Source: Chromobotia macracanthus
Taxonomy: Eukaryota > Chordata > Actinopteri > Cypriniformes > Botiidae
Assembly: GCA_036877525.1 (NCBI GenBank)
Contig: JAZGTH010000098.1
Location: 62,001-126,000 of the forward strand
Direction: 5' to 3'
Length of the DNA: 64,000 nucleotides
Shown: positions 1 to 10,914 of the stretch, piece by piece
How the letters are laid out: each line of letters begins with the position of its first letter
How positions within the stretch are numbered: position 1 is the first letter of the stretch
Program-made: the position numbers and the translations under genes
Notes under the pieces: model-generated
The model's database searches: none
The model's input: only the letters and a program-made list of their open reading frames with translations
What the model was told of the DNA's origin: nothing

Positions 1-2830
1 TTTCATTTCTCTCTGTGGGTGTCTATTTTATTGTTAAAGGTCACCCTCATTTGTCCGAGCCAACAAAGGCAGCCCTTAAACTTGTGGGCTCTTTTTGACA
101 AGCAGTGGCCCTCTGTAAGTGATGGCCTTAAGGACGGGCCTGGCACTGACTCTCTCTCTCTCCCTCTCTCCACAGCAAGGGAAATAACACATAACAAATC
201 AAACAAATCCACACTTCTCGTCCTGGCATGATTGATGACTTCACAGAGGCCACAACTTTTTAATGTCCTCAGATTAAAAACCCTTCAAACAAATGAGTGC
301 TAAAAATACTAGCCCAGGGCACCAGGAGGGAGTGTCAGCACTCACACATATCTTCAAGAGAGAGAGAGAGAGAGAGAGAGAGAGGTGATCTAAAGAAAGA
401 ATATGTTAGCAAGACAGCAAAAAAAAGTAAAACAAATAACACTTAAGGTCGTTCATTCTTACGGATAATGGCAAAAGATAATAAAAAAAGAAATGGCAAA
501 GACAATATATGTGATTGTTTCTCCAAAATCAGATATAACATTTATTTACTTCTTTTTAAAAACACCTGCTTCAAATGCAGTTCTAAATTGACCTCACAGC
601 TTAAGATTCACACGAGGGTGATCTATAGCTAGTTATTAAAAAGTTTGATTTTAGACGTATCACACAACCTTAGCGCATATGACCTCTATTTTCACAAATG
701 GCACAGGTCTTTTTTTTAATAGAGTCATGGTGAGCTATATATCCCTCAGTTGCTCTCATAAAGGACGCAGACGGCCTGACTAATACCTCGGCGTTTTCAA
801 CATGCTTGTGATTTTTCTCATGCTTTTAAATGGTACGGATGAAATAAATGGTACTACATGTATTTAAAGGCACAAAACAAACTCAGAATAGTCCTGTGAG
901 CTTTAGATGACTATAGCTCAATCCCTCCCCTGCATCTCTGAGGCACTGCGATGTGCAAAATAAAATGTGCATGTTTCTCGTACGTTCATCTGCGCAACAA
1001 GCAAAACATCTTTTAAATTTCTAATGACATGTCACAGAATGGTAATTTTACAATTTTACAAACAGTCATTTCAGCGCATCAATAATTTTTGCAAATTATC
1101 GCTAATGACTAGTACAAACAAACGTACTGTATAAACGCAGTGAACGATCAGACGAATTTTCCTGCTGCTGGTTACATTTTGCACAGTTCAAAAACAAATG
1201 GGGCAAATATCACTCAGGCAGAAAATTGTGTATAAGACAAAATATGACAATTTCATTTGAGAGCAACGAAGTCCAGTAATCGAAAATGACAGAGACAAAT
1301 AAAGCATCAATCACGGCTGACCTTTCGTAGCTTTATTATTCAACTGGATGTTCAAGGAAATCTACAGGCCCCTACTCCACCACACCAACAGAGAGAGAGT
1401 CTGTATACTTGTATACTTTGTTTCTATGGATGAAAGCATCTACAAAATGTAACTGTGAGACCACGGGTGCAAATGCTTCTCCGTTTTTTCTCAATATATA
1501 ATATAGTTTTTATTAGTCTTTATATCATCAGCATAAGCCTTTAAAAAATACCTGCATTTTAGAATTTGGAAATCCTTTTCGCTTCGATGACAGCATGCAC
1601 TCAAGTCAGCGTAAACATTCATAAAACCTGATAATTCATGTTATCTCAACAGGATCTGAGAATGTTCCAGAGATCACTGTGTGTTTTTAATCCTGATCTT
1701 CTGTACAAAAGTTCACATCGATATCACAAATGTGTTTATTTTATAGAGACCTAGAAATAATGCCCAAATCTCAACTGCTTTGTAATCTATACATTACAAC
1801 ATTTCTTTACTTTATAAATTATATAAATTAACACACACGCACACATACTGGCTTATCTATCTACATGGGTACATTCCATAGATTCCTATATTCCTAATCA
1901 GATATTAATGATAATAAAGCATGCAGGGTTCAGAGAAAGTTGACTTTCCAAATGTGCTCTTGTACCAACGTTGAGCATATTTCTCTTTCATGAGCGAACG
2001 CTTTACTGCCTTTTCTCTGCCTTTCTGGACGGGCTACAAGCAGCACATCTGGACTTGCGTTTGATTTCACGTCAGGGAAGGACAGGAAGCACCTGTCTCG
2101 ACGAAACCCTTTCAGGGGAGCACCAAAAAGGCACATTCATTCATCTGCGGTGGAAACATATGTCACAGTTGTCGCATTTAAAAGAATATCAACAAACAGC
2201 GAAAAAACTAAATTGCTTTGGAAAAGCTAGTCTTCATGTAATGTTATCGCGTCTGTCCGATTTGCGGCTGAATTTAATCCATTCTCAGGAGCTCACTGGT
2301 CATAACTGCTCTGAAGTCACAGTAAGTAAAATTTACAGATGTCCTGGAAGGTCCTTCTTCCCCGAAGATAAATTAAAGGATCCAGATCATCTAGAGATGA
2401 GTGTTTGCATAAAATAAACCACGTATTGACCAAGTCTTTAAACATCTTGTGCTAACATTTCTTACACCCTGTGTCACCAAGATTTCAGTCATCAGCACTT
2501 AAAAATTAACCAATCACAGATCAGACGCAACTTCTGAATTTAACAATGCTTTCGCATGTGGGGAATTTCTACTATGTGGCCCCATAACAATATATATCTC
2601 CACATATTGAAATAAATATACTCATTATTAAAAATTAAAATCATATTAATTATAGCTTTTTTTATCACATCACCACAACAAATTACATAAACAGTTGAAA
2701 TTGAAATAATTCTACTAGTTATTTTGGAAGGAATTTGCCTTTTTGCCAAAACACCTTCATCCTTCAGCTAGCAACAACACATCCTTTGTTTATAAGTTAC
2801 AGAAGTTGAAAAACGACTGCATAACGGAAA
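1..2830. other. Non-coding stretch, no gene seen
   Basis: No recognisable exon or transposon is visible here. A pyrimidine-rich tract followed by CACAG at about 149-175 resembles a splice acceptor, but the frame after it closes quickly and matches nothing I know. A 148-codon open frame at 1971-2417 (plus) has no family resemblance. The block 1960-2400 is richer in CpG and more complex than its surroundings, so it could be a conserved non-coding element. The remainder is A+T-rich sequence. Confidence 0.5.
357..386. repeat. (GA)n microsatellite
   Basis: An uninterrupted AG dinucleotide run of about 15 units. Confidence 0.95.
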
Positions 2831-3110
2831 CCCAACTAACAATTTTAGGTTGTAAGAATGTTATTTTGAAAGTTTTAAGAACGTTCTAAACATCCCGTTT
2901 ATTTAGACGTTGTGTGTATGGTGTGTATGGTAACAGTATGGTGTGCTTATAAGAACGTTATTTAAATGTTTCCTAATTCTGTAACTTCTTAAAATGTTCC
3001 ACTAACATTTTTTGACATATGATATATAACGTTAGAAAAATAGTCTACTAACCTTACTGCAAAAACATTTTTGATAACTTTTACAGAACATTGCTTACTT
3101 TATCAAAACA
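2831..3110 (+). mobile_element. CCCAGCTAACA MITE, copy 1 (decayed right end)
   Basis: This is the first of 16 copies of one short non-autonomous DNA element. Full copies are about 310-365 bp. They begin CCCAGCTAACAATTTTAGGT and end with a GAACGTTCC block followed by TGTTAGCTGGG, so the outer 11 bp form terminal inverted repeats. The interior is almost entirely repeats of AACGTT, AACATT and AATGTT, with a central (TA)-rich patch, and has no coding capacity. This copy starts CCCAACTAACA and keeps the TTAGGTTGTAAGAA segment, but its right end fades near 3095-3110 without a terminal repeat. Palindromic subterminal words would suit transposase binding in a hAT-like family, but I could not find a clear target duplication, so the superfamily is open. 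Confidence 0.85.
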
Positions 3111-3687
3111 TACAAAATTAACGCCTGAAGTTTCAGTATCTGCTTCACATACAAACCGCTTTCATGATCTGTTACAACTAGAGTTAAAGTCCAGGAGGCA
3201 GAGGCCTTCACTGACCTCTGTCTTCACATGTAGATCTGTGCCTCTGTTGTAAAGCTCGGCTTGCCAGGCTTTATTAGTTTCACTTCTCAGATAAACCGAA
3301 GCCCACTGGCCCTGTCCAAACATACCGTGATGCTTTCCACTCCAATTTATCCGTTTGTTTATTTTTCCTTCATTGCATTAAACTTCCTGTCAGTTATCTG
3401 GACAGACATGTGTCTGAAACACCTGGTTTATGTGATCTAAAGGGCATGTATTCAGCTTCTGAAACAACATTGTACACGGATCTAGTGTATTGAAAACAGG
3501 TATAAACACCCGGGGCAAATAACAAAACTTCAGTTAATGTATAGAATATGACAAATCCTAAAGCACAAGGTATTTAACATAACCCATGGGATAATGCAAG
3601 AATTAGATGAGCAGATGTCAGTTACCAGTCATGTGATACAGCAACAAGTTCACTGTGAAAACATATTCATACACTGCTAAAGCGTGT
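3111..3687. other. Non-coding spacer
   Basis: No gene or clear repeat. The block 3190-3350 is more complex (several CpG and GC-rich words) and might be a conserved element; this is only an impression. Confidence 0.4.
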
Positions 3688-3953
3688 TAAAGCTGCAATT
3701 CGTAACTTTTCTTTGGATAAAAAATAACCAAAAAACAGTAACTGAGCAAGTACATCACAGATCAGTTTTTAAAACGATCGCTTTGCCTTACTCTGCTTCG
3801 CAACGGTAAGCTTAAAATAATGATTTACAATTTGAGCTGTTGGGTTCGATACACTCTTCAACATACGTAAAGAAAGATATGCGAGGCAACCTGCAATTTT
3901 ATGTGTCAAACTGAGATGGCGCTAGAGAGGCAGAAGTTATGGATTGCAGCTTT
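3688..3953. mobile_element. MITE family B, copy 1 (TIR AAGCTGCAAT)
   Basis: The sequence begins AAAGCTGCAATTCGTAACTT and ends with AAGTTATGGATTGCAGCTTT, the near-perfect reverse complement. It is flanked by TA on both sides, consistent with a TA target duplication as in Tc1/mariner-type MITEs. No open frame of note lies inside. A second, more diverged copy lies at 36,796-37,074 and shares the interior landmarks (GTAACTTTT at the left, CTTACCTTAC or CTTTGCCTTAC, CCTGCAATTTTATGT, GAGATGGCG). Confidence 0.8.
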
Positions 3954-4019
3954 ACAAAGTAGAAGTATGGACACCACACTTATATGTGCTTGTGAACATT
4001 TCAGTTTAAAACAGGCACT

Positions 4020-4308
4020 TAATAAAGGTTTTTCTTAATAAAAAACCTGCACTGAGCTTCCCTAACAGCTTCCACTCTTCTGGGAAGGTTTTCCACTAGA
4101 TGTTCAAACACAGCTGTGGGAATTCTGCTCCATTTCGGAGCCAGGAGCATCAGTGAGGTCAGGCACTGATGTTTGGTGATGGGGTCTGGCTCACAGTTCA
4201 TCCCAAAGGTGTTTAATGGGCTTCGGGTCTGGACATTGTGCTGGCCAGTCAAGTTCTTTCACACCAAACTTTGTGAATATTGTGCACAGGGGCATTGGCG
4301 TGCTGGAA
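4020..4308 (-). pseudogene. Decayed Tc1-like transposase, C-terminal part
   Basis: Read on the minus strand, this contains the end of a Tc1/mariner-family (DDE) transposase in several frames. FQHANAPVH (about 4281-4307) corresponds to the second catalytic aspartate region, but the aspartate is replaced by alanine. After a frameshift comes FGVKELDWPAQ, then CPDPKPIKHLWDEL, which matches the usual SPDLNPIEHLWDEL block with the catalytic glutamate changed to lysine. A TGA (plus 4191-4193) follows directly. A second frameshift leads into NLPRRVEAVREA, matching the conserved family C-terminus. With both visible catalytic residues lost, a stop and at least two frameshifts, it cannot be active. The N-terminal two thirds are absent from the window. 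Confidence 0.85.
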
Positions 4309-4332
4309 CAGAAAAGAGCTGAAATGTTACTT

Positions 4333-4453
4333 AACAGTAGCTGTTGTATAAGACCAACGGCACACTCACAATCATGCTGTTGTATTGAATACCTGCCTGC
4401 TGCCCAACACTCAATACAACAGCAGGCATGCTGGTGTGATACTGGCTACTGTT
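4333..4453. repeat. Palindromic hairpin repeat next to the Tc1 remnant
   Basis: AACAGTAGC at 4333-4341 is matched by GCTACTGTT at 4445-4453. TGCTGTTGTATTGA at 4375-4388 is matched exactly by TCAATACAACAGCA at 4411-4424, and the arms between pair partially (CACACTCACAATCATG against CATGCTGGTGTGA). The whole 121 bp can fold as one imperfect hairpin. This is the form of palindromic teleost MITEs; I cannot assign a named family. Confidence 0.7.
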
Positions 4454-4559
4454 ATGCATCCATTAGTAATAAGTGTGGCAAAGAGATTCATACTCTTTCA
4501 TTAAAAGGGGATTTCCACACTTTTCTGTCCATGTAGTGTAAATCAAACCCTTTGAGTTT

Positions 4560-5744
4560 TTATTAAAAATATTGCAAAAACCATATTGATGTGTTTATAA
4601 TAATCATCTTATTACATTAAACTGTGGCATAAATGTACAAGCAAGCCACAGATGAAAAGCGACAAAACAAATCTCACAGGGAAAGCACAATTATTATGTA
4701 ACCTATTAAGCATAGCTATAGTTGCTTCTGTGAGTCAGCCAGGGAAAGAGACAGAGAGAGACTGAGTGAGAGAGATAGAGACTCATGGATAACACTATGA
4801 TGATTCTGGCTTGTTCTAATGTCTTCTTATTCTTCTAATTCTTACAGTCAGTATGTGCTTTGGAACTCCATCATGACTAATAATAACTGAGAGATAGAGA
4901 TTAAAATATATTACACACACACACACCACCTCATCATTTTGCCGATCAATAAATGAAAGACTCAGTTTTTAATAGAGTGCTTATCTGAATTTCTGCATGC
5001 TGAGCCTGCACTTCCTGCGTTCATTACATCATCAATGCGCCACGTGGGGAATCATGGGAGATGGAATTTATAAAATGAATCATATAATAAAATCACTCCT
5101 AGTAGAACAATGGCAAGCTGGAGAGTCTCCAGTACAGTAATCCAGACTTGTTTTAAAGTTTTTTTTCTGTAATTCAGGCCTTGTGTAGCATGGCCCTAGT
5201 ATGTTTAGCATAAAAATGTAATTGTTTTTTAGCACGTTATAATTAGCAGGCAAAACAAAATTTAGAGATTGATTCTACTTTTCTATATCGACAGGTTAAC
5301 CTTCGATCACCACACTGTCAATGTAAAAACCCTGTTCGTAACCCTTTTTACCTGCATAACGTGTCATATTTAAAGTGAAACTGGAAATTCAACAAGAAAA
5401 AACGATTTTATCAGAAGTGATTGGACAGTGAATAAAAGTCGGGTCATACCAAAATAGAACTAAATTCTAACCTTTATGAGTTTGCTAAAAAAATAGTTAC
5501 GTATACAATGTTACAATAGTTACAATAACTATCCGATAGCCTCCTCTGGCCTAAGTGATGTCAGCAGAAGAGTATTTTCAGAGGAAGAGCAAGTTATTAC
5601 ATTTGGATTACAGACAATGAAAAAATTAATTTAAAACAGATGATTAAAAGAACAATATTAATGTGTTAAAGTAAATAGGATTAATTTCATGTATTTAAGG
5701 CAGGAAGGAAGCGGCACGTGGTTACAACACAGATGGGTGGAGAC
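4560..5744. other. Non-coding spacer with short simple repeats
   Basis: No gene seen. It contains a GA-rich patch at about 4745-4792 and a short (AC) run at 4913-4927. The remainder is A+T-rich. Confidence 0.5.
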
Positions 5745-6260
5745 ACCTTAGTCAAGGTCAGCCTTCAGAAAGCAGCTAGATCCTGCCACGCTTTTGTCTA
5801 TTTCGATAAAACCGCCGCATTCATTGTGTCTCAGATAAAGCTTAAAAGACAGAAAGTATAAAACAGACGGAAAAAGAAAAACGAAACACCGGCACATCCT
5901 CCAGATTTTCTGTGGAACATTTTATCTGTCCATGACGAATTCTAGCGCTCAGTCACCACTTCTGATATTTTCACTTCGCCTTATCTTCCGTTCCTCCGTC
6001 TCACGGCTCGCCACTTTGGAATAATGTGCCACATCTGTAATGACATTGCTTTTGTGTGGCAGATTACTCCTGTATTTTTGGCCTTCATCAAACTGAAATA
6101 TGAACACTGGAGCGTCTTGGTAGATTCTCTCTATATGACATCAAAATAAAGCGCCAGCCAAAGCCGCATTTCTGAGGAGACGGCTAAACTTGCCAGTGTG
6201 ATGTACAAGGGCTGGAAATACACCTTTTACATGATCTGTTTCTGCCTTTGATCTGCCCTG
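5745..6260. promoter_or_regulatory. Candidate conserved non-coding block
   Basis: Called by eye. Unlike its A+T-rich flanks, this block has low repetitiveness, many CpG-containing words (AAACCGCCGCATT, CTCACGGCTCGCC, AAAGCGCCAGCC) and no open frame. Complex unique DNA between decayed repeats is the usual look of a teleost enhancer or conserved element. Alignment to other fish genomes would decide. Confidence 0.28.
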
Positions 6261-6419
6261 AGTCTCTGCACTGAAAAACGAAGAACTATAGACAGAAGTG
6301 TAGATGTATGTCACTGAAAGTAAACTTAAACTTTTTAGAGTTATGTAAAGCAGTTTAGCCGCTTGCCTTTGTTTAATGCATCAACTCTTCATTATGAATA
6401 AATATTGCTTTTTTTCTTT

Positions 6420-6650
6420 GTTGATGAAGAACTATTGAATTACAATTAAGTGACTTCAATCTGCTTTTGTCTTTTCATTATGACAGAGACTAATTGCCGC
6501 TGCTTTGTTCAATTTATGAAGCACAATAATCAATGCATAATTGTGCGCTATATTGTCTGCATAATAAACACATCACTTCAATCTCTGCAGGCCAGCCAGA
6601 CTATAATGAACAAATGGCCATACAGAGGTATGTAATATCTCATGAGTAAT
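6420..6650. promoter_or_regulatory. Candidate conserved non-coding block with homeodomain-type words
   Basis: The stretch is rich in ATTA-type words, for example GAATTACAATTAAG, GACTAATTGCC and AATCAATGCATAATTG, and lacks repeats. It resembles homeodomain/POU-bound enhancer sequence. A 61-codon open frame here is not protein-like. Confidence 0.28.
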
Positions 6651-6691
6651 ATCAAGGAACATTTTAAATAATAAATTGGTTCTATATCTGT

Positions 6692-6740
6692 AATTTATTG
6701 TAGAACAATTTATTGTAGAATATATATATATATTTTTTTT
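6692..6740. repeat. Short duplication plus (TA)n/T-run
   Basis: The words AATTTATTGTAGAA occur twice in tandem (about 6692-6720), followed by a (TA) run and a T homopolymer. This is replication-slippage sequence. Confidence 0.7.
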
Positions 6741-6780
6741 TCATTTCACAAAAATGAAATGTAAATTTTTACAAAAATGT

Positions 6781-6870
6781 GCTACACATGACAAACATGT
6801 CACCACATGTTTCACATGTGATTCTTCTCCATGGGAATTTTAAAACACATCTCATGTGTTCAAGTGAAAT
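6781..6870. repeat. ACATGT-rich palindromic cluster
   Basis: Several CACATG / ACATGT / CATGTG words in a row (6784-6820, again near 6845-6862) make overlapping short palindromes. It resembles the interior of a CACATGTGA-type fish MITE, but I cannot define its ends. Confidence 0.4.
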
Positions 6871-7385
6871 TCAAGTGTCTGTTTTGTAAGGCTGTTTTTT
6901 CTTATTTATCGAGACCTTACAAAAAGCCTAGAGGAACAATCAAAAGTGCATTTACAAACTTAAACATGACTAAACCTAATGTTAAAACACTAAAGCTGAA
7001 ATTCAATGAGATTATAAATTCCACAGCATAACATCAACACCTCCAGGTACAGTGATGACAGATGTTGTAAAATTAGCTGCAGTTAGTATGCCCATGTTGA
7101 ATAGTGCAACAGTACTGCCATTTCATTTCATACCGAGTCTATATTTACTACACAGACAAAAGAATGTGTTGACAGAAGTCAGTCAGAGATTCTTAAATGG
7201 AGGGGGTTAAGGACAGAAAGGAGGTTAAGGACAGAATGACATGCCCGCTCTACTTTTCAACCAATCAGGGCTGCGGGTGGACAAATTTAGCTGTCCCGAT
7301 CACCTCCACAGTGATGTGGTCTAAGTGCACGACAGCTCTCTACTTTCATTATTAATGGTGAGATCCATTTCTTATATATATATAT

Positions 7386-7581
7386 AAAAACACTATTCTT
7401 AGGTTGTCAGTGGAACGTTTTAAAAATTACAGAATTATAGTTTGAAAAACATTCTTATATTGTCTAAAAACAACGTTTTCATGTTTTGGATGTTCCTAGA
7501 ACATTTAGAATAACATGTTGTTTTTATTACTTAATGGAAACATTAGGGAAGCATTCTTACAACCTAAAACTGTTAGCTGGG
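7386..7581 (-). mobile_element. CCCAGCTAACA MITE, copy 2 (truncated)
   Basis: Reverse orientation. The end ACCTAAAACTGTTAGCTGGG is intact at 7562-7581. The other end is cut at a (TA)n run (7371-7386) which occupies the position of the family's internal TA patch. Confidence 0.85.
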
Positions 7582-8940
7582 TTTTCATTTGCGAAGGTCT
7601 TCAATGCTTATTTTGTCTTAATTAAACTGCGAAACATTTTCAAAGACAGATGATTTCGAACAAAATATGAATAGAAACTAAAAAAAAACTGGTAACCTTT
7701 TTAGTTATCCTTTCATAGTGCACAACTAAAATGTTGCTCGTGTGACCTTCTCACCTCAGTTTGATTCTATAGTAATTTTCTAATATTCATTTCGAACTTT
7801 AGAGTTGAAATCTGTGTGCATTTTCACTGTATGACTAACAGCAGCAAAATAATTATAAGACGCACTTTACTAGAAGCAGAAAATTATAAAGGTGAGTAAC
7901 TGACAAAATTGTCAACAGAGTCTTCAGAAAACTAGTTAAATACTCTTATAAACAAGACTGACATATTGATGCAGGATTAAAAGTAAATACAATTAAAACT
8001 ATGTTGAATCTGTGTTTTCAGAAACTCATTTTTTTTTATATCCCCTAAATTTAAAAGTGGATAAACTCAGCAGAATAATTTTACGTCTACACCTTTAAAA
8101 CAGATCTACAACCTTCAATCTCTAGCTAACATTTACGATCACTCATCAGTTTTTGGTATGTGTTACACGAACGCTGATTAACAGTGTGACAAAAGATCTC
8201 AAAGTGAAAATCAGCTGTCACTATATAGACCTCACAGAGATGCCAGAATCATGTTACATGATATGGCGTGTGTTTCCGAACTCAGCCAGGCTTTCTTCTG
8301 ATAGCTCACTGAATGACACCAGCAGACCACATGTGAGCAATTTTATTCCCCCTGTAAACTGCTGAGCACACACAAATCAAAAACACCAGTTTCTCCTTCT
8401 CACTTTTTCAAACTTATTCTTGCAATGCGCAAATCGTTTCGTTATAATCCAGTCCCTGTTTTAATCCTACAGTGAAATGGATTCCATAACTGACATAGTC
8501 GAGAGCTCTCATCATAAATACTGCACACTGCTGGTTTAAATCATTAGACTGCGTTTCCACTGTCCTCTGGAAGCCATTTTGTAATATAAGAACAGGACAA
8601 AGTGTCGGTACAGTGGCTCTGATAGTTTCCTTTTGTTGTTGTACACTCTGACTTTACATAACCAAGCATGTGATTTTTAATCTTATAAACTTCATTCCAA
8701 TATCAGAACAAATTCAGCCCCAGTAAACCCAGTACAACTGGATCTTTCATAAACGGATCATAAAATTACTTGGAAAAACAATTCATTCTCAAATAATATA
8801 ATTCTTGATCATTTTACATGAGCATCAGCATGCACTGTAAGTTTTAGTCTCAGTTTTAGGACACAGAACCAATAATGATACACGGCAAATCTCTGAGCAC
8901 CCAACAGAAACCTGCTTGTGCATTCAGTCAAATGTGGCTT
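7582..8940. other. Non-coding stretch, nothing identified
   Basis: A+T-rich unique sequence with no gene, no clear repeat and no long open frame. 8150-8360 is open for 70 codons on the plus strand without resemblance to any family. Confidence 0.5.
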
Positions 8941-9128
8941 AAAAGGACAGTACACCCAAAAATACCCAAAAATTCTCCTCACTTAAACTTTTTAGAATAG
9001 AAAGAAAAAGAAAAAAAGAAAGCAAAGAAAAAGAATGAATAAATGGATTAGTTTTGTATCTGGAACAACAAAAGGATGAGTAAACTACTACACCATTTTT
9101 ATTTGTGGGATTTGAACTAATCCTTTAA
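8941..9128. mobile_element. MITE family C, copy 1 (CACCCAAAAAT type, internally deleted)
   Basis: It begins AAAAGGACAGTACACCCAAA and ends with GGAACAACAAAAGGATGAGT, then a TAAACTACTACACC-type segment and a terminal TTTGAACTAATCCTTTAA. These match the two arms of a very common cyprinid inverted-repeat element (AAAGGGATAGTTCACCCAAAAATG ... reverse complement). The centre is replaced by an AAAG-rich run (about 8999-9035). Non-coding. Confidence 0.7.
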
Positions 9129-10826
9129 TGATGTTTTCATTAACATCACATGGAGCATCATTTTGTGCTTCAATGTGAAACAATGACAACAGATTAAAAT
9201 TGACGTTCACCGCACTGAAAACAAGGATAAAAGGTATCTCAGATGACTAATGCCTCTCAAAAGCCTAAAAACATAATCACCGTAGTAACGGACAAGCAAA
9301 GACAAAAGAAACGTCAACCGTTGCGAAGCAGCACCTACTCAGCTCCACTGCAGCAAACAAAACATGTGGTCAGTTAAGCATTTGTTTCCCAATCTCTGAA
9401 AGATATTTTCCCCCAGAATGAGAAACATATTTACTGGCAAATAAAGTCATAAAAAGCGTTTGTTTGGGCGGAGATGTTTTCTCATGCAATTGTGCTGTTG
9501 TCTTATGCTGGATTCCTCCGACAGAAACCAGAGATGAGACGACACGACAGTTTGCATGAATTTATCACTCACGGCGGTTCTTCACTTCTGCTGATGTCAT
9601 AGCTGACTTAGAGGAAGAAACGCTGCTGCCTGAGAGAAAGAGAGTGAGAGAGAGAGCAGGGAGAGAAAGGGAGAGAGTAGAGAGAGAGAGCGAAAGAGCA
9701 TAAGAGAGAGAACAAAAAGGAAAAGAGAGCAGAGAGAGAGAGAGAGATGATCCTTCCCCACCCCTGCTCATCCATCTTCTGTTTTGTTTTTCTACTTTTT
9801 GTTTCTTTCATTCAATTACGCCTCTAATATGCGTCTGCGGCACACAATTAAAGTCTCATATCAGAGACGAACCCCAACGCCAGTTACAGAAACAGATCCA
9901 AGCAAAACAAATGGACTTTCTCTGAACATGAAACATCATCAGCCAGTGTACATGCTATTGTGAGGCCTCGGGTAAAACATGTTGGATGGGCCACTCCAAT
10001 TTTCCATCAATCAAATTACTCTTTATTGTTCGCCCCATGTGACCTCAGGCAACACAAACCCAGAGACTGTCAGTTATGAAACATTATATTTCTGCTGTCA
10101 TATTGTACCCCAGACACGGCCATTACAAAGGGACGTCACTACACTGCTAACTTTAATATTCTTTCATTTAGACTGAGGTTAATACCGCTTCTGTGCAACA
10201 CATCTATTTTAAGCTTGTAATGGCATTACGTTACACTAATTTCATTAAACTGGAGTAAGCTAGTTTATTATTTCCAACATAATGTTTTTTCAAAATCAAA
10301 TTTGTTACAGGAAATTGCGTATAATAGTGTTTTAATGAGTCTGTTGTAAATGACTTTAGCATTAATGTTTTGCTTGATCCTTTAAATTACCTTCATTTGC
10401 ACACAAGACTGATTGATTCACAAAGGGGATTGCGAGAGCCAGAGACCCAAGACTGCATTTCATTAGCCGGAGATATGATCAGTTTTGAGATAATTGTGCA
10501 CAACAAGGAATTACTGTAAAAAAATAAACACAGAATTCCTACATTCCCTGTTTTCCTGTTGCCAGGGCTGGTGTTGGGAGTGGAAGCTGATTCAGCAGGC
10601 CTCTGACCACAGTAACACATATCACTTTACAACAGAAGGATAAAGATGAACAAAGATAAAAAAAAAAAGTATTGCATCGATTCATTTTCACCTAAACCTG
10701 AGTGAGGACAGTAATATGTAATTGTTTCACCACTATGGAAACCTCTACGAATGTATTTTACAGTTTGAACACATCATAAGCTATATAGGGCACATGTTTT
10801 TGTACCACAAGATTACGACAACAGTA
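9129..10826. other. Non-coding stretch
   Basis: No gene recognised. 9790-10180 and 10390-10620 are moderately complex. Minus-strand frames over the polypurine tract are Ser/Leu-rich translations of simple sequence only. Confidence 0.5.
9631..9750. repeat. Polypurine (GA-rich) tract
   Basis: About 120 bp of almost pure purine on the plus strand (GAGAGAAAGAGAGTGAGAGA and so on), with a few C/T interruptions. Such tracts can adopt triplex structure; here only the composition is observed. Confidence 0.85.
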
Positions 10827-10900
10827 AGTTCCGAAAGTTCTCTCAAAGTTATCAAAGTTCTTGCTGTAATGTTATTAGAACGCTTCTTGAACATTAAATT
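10827..10900 (-). mobile_element. CCCAGCTAACA MITE, copy 3 (fragment)
   Basis: Only the segment AAAGTTCTCTCAAAGTTATC through TCTTGCTGTAATGTTATTAG and a TGAACATTAAA word is preserved, matching the reverse orientation of the family. It runs into a (TA)n run at 10,899-10,914 followed by CATACA repeats. Confidence 0.7.
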
Positions 10901-10914
10901 ATATATATATATAT

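Noticed and set aside
149..231. Splice-acceptor-like tract and following frame
   Set aside because: The frame closes within about 20 codons and contains no recognisable protein sequence.
1971..2417. 148-codon plus-strand open frame
   Set aside because: No family resemblance, no clear splice context beyond a lone GTAAGT, and the local composition explains the lack of stops.
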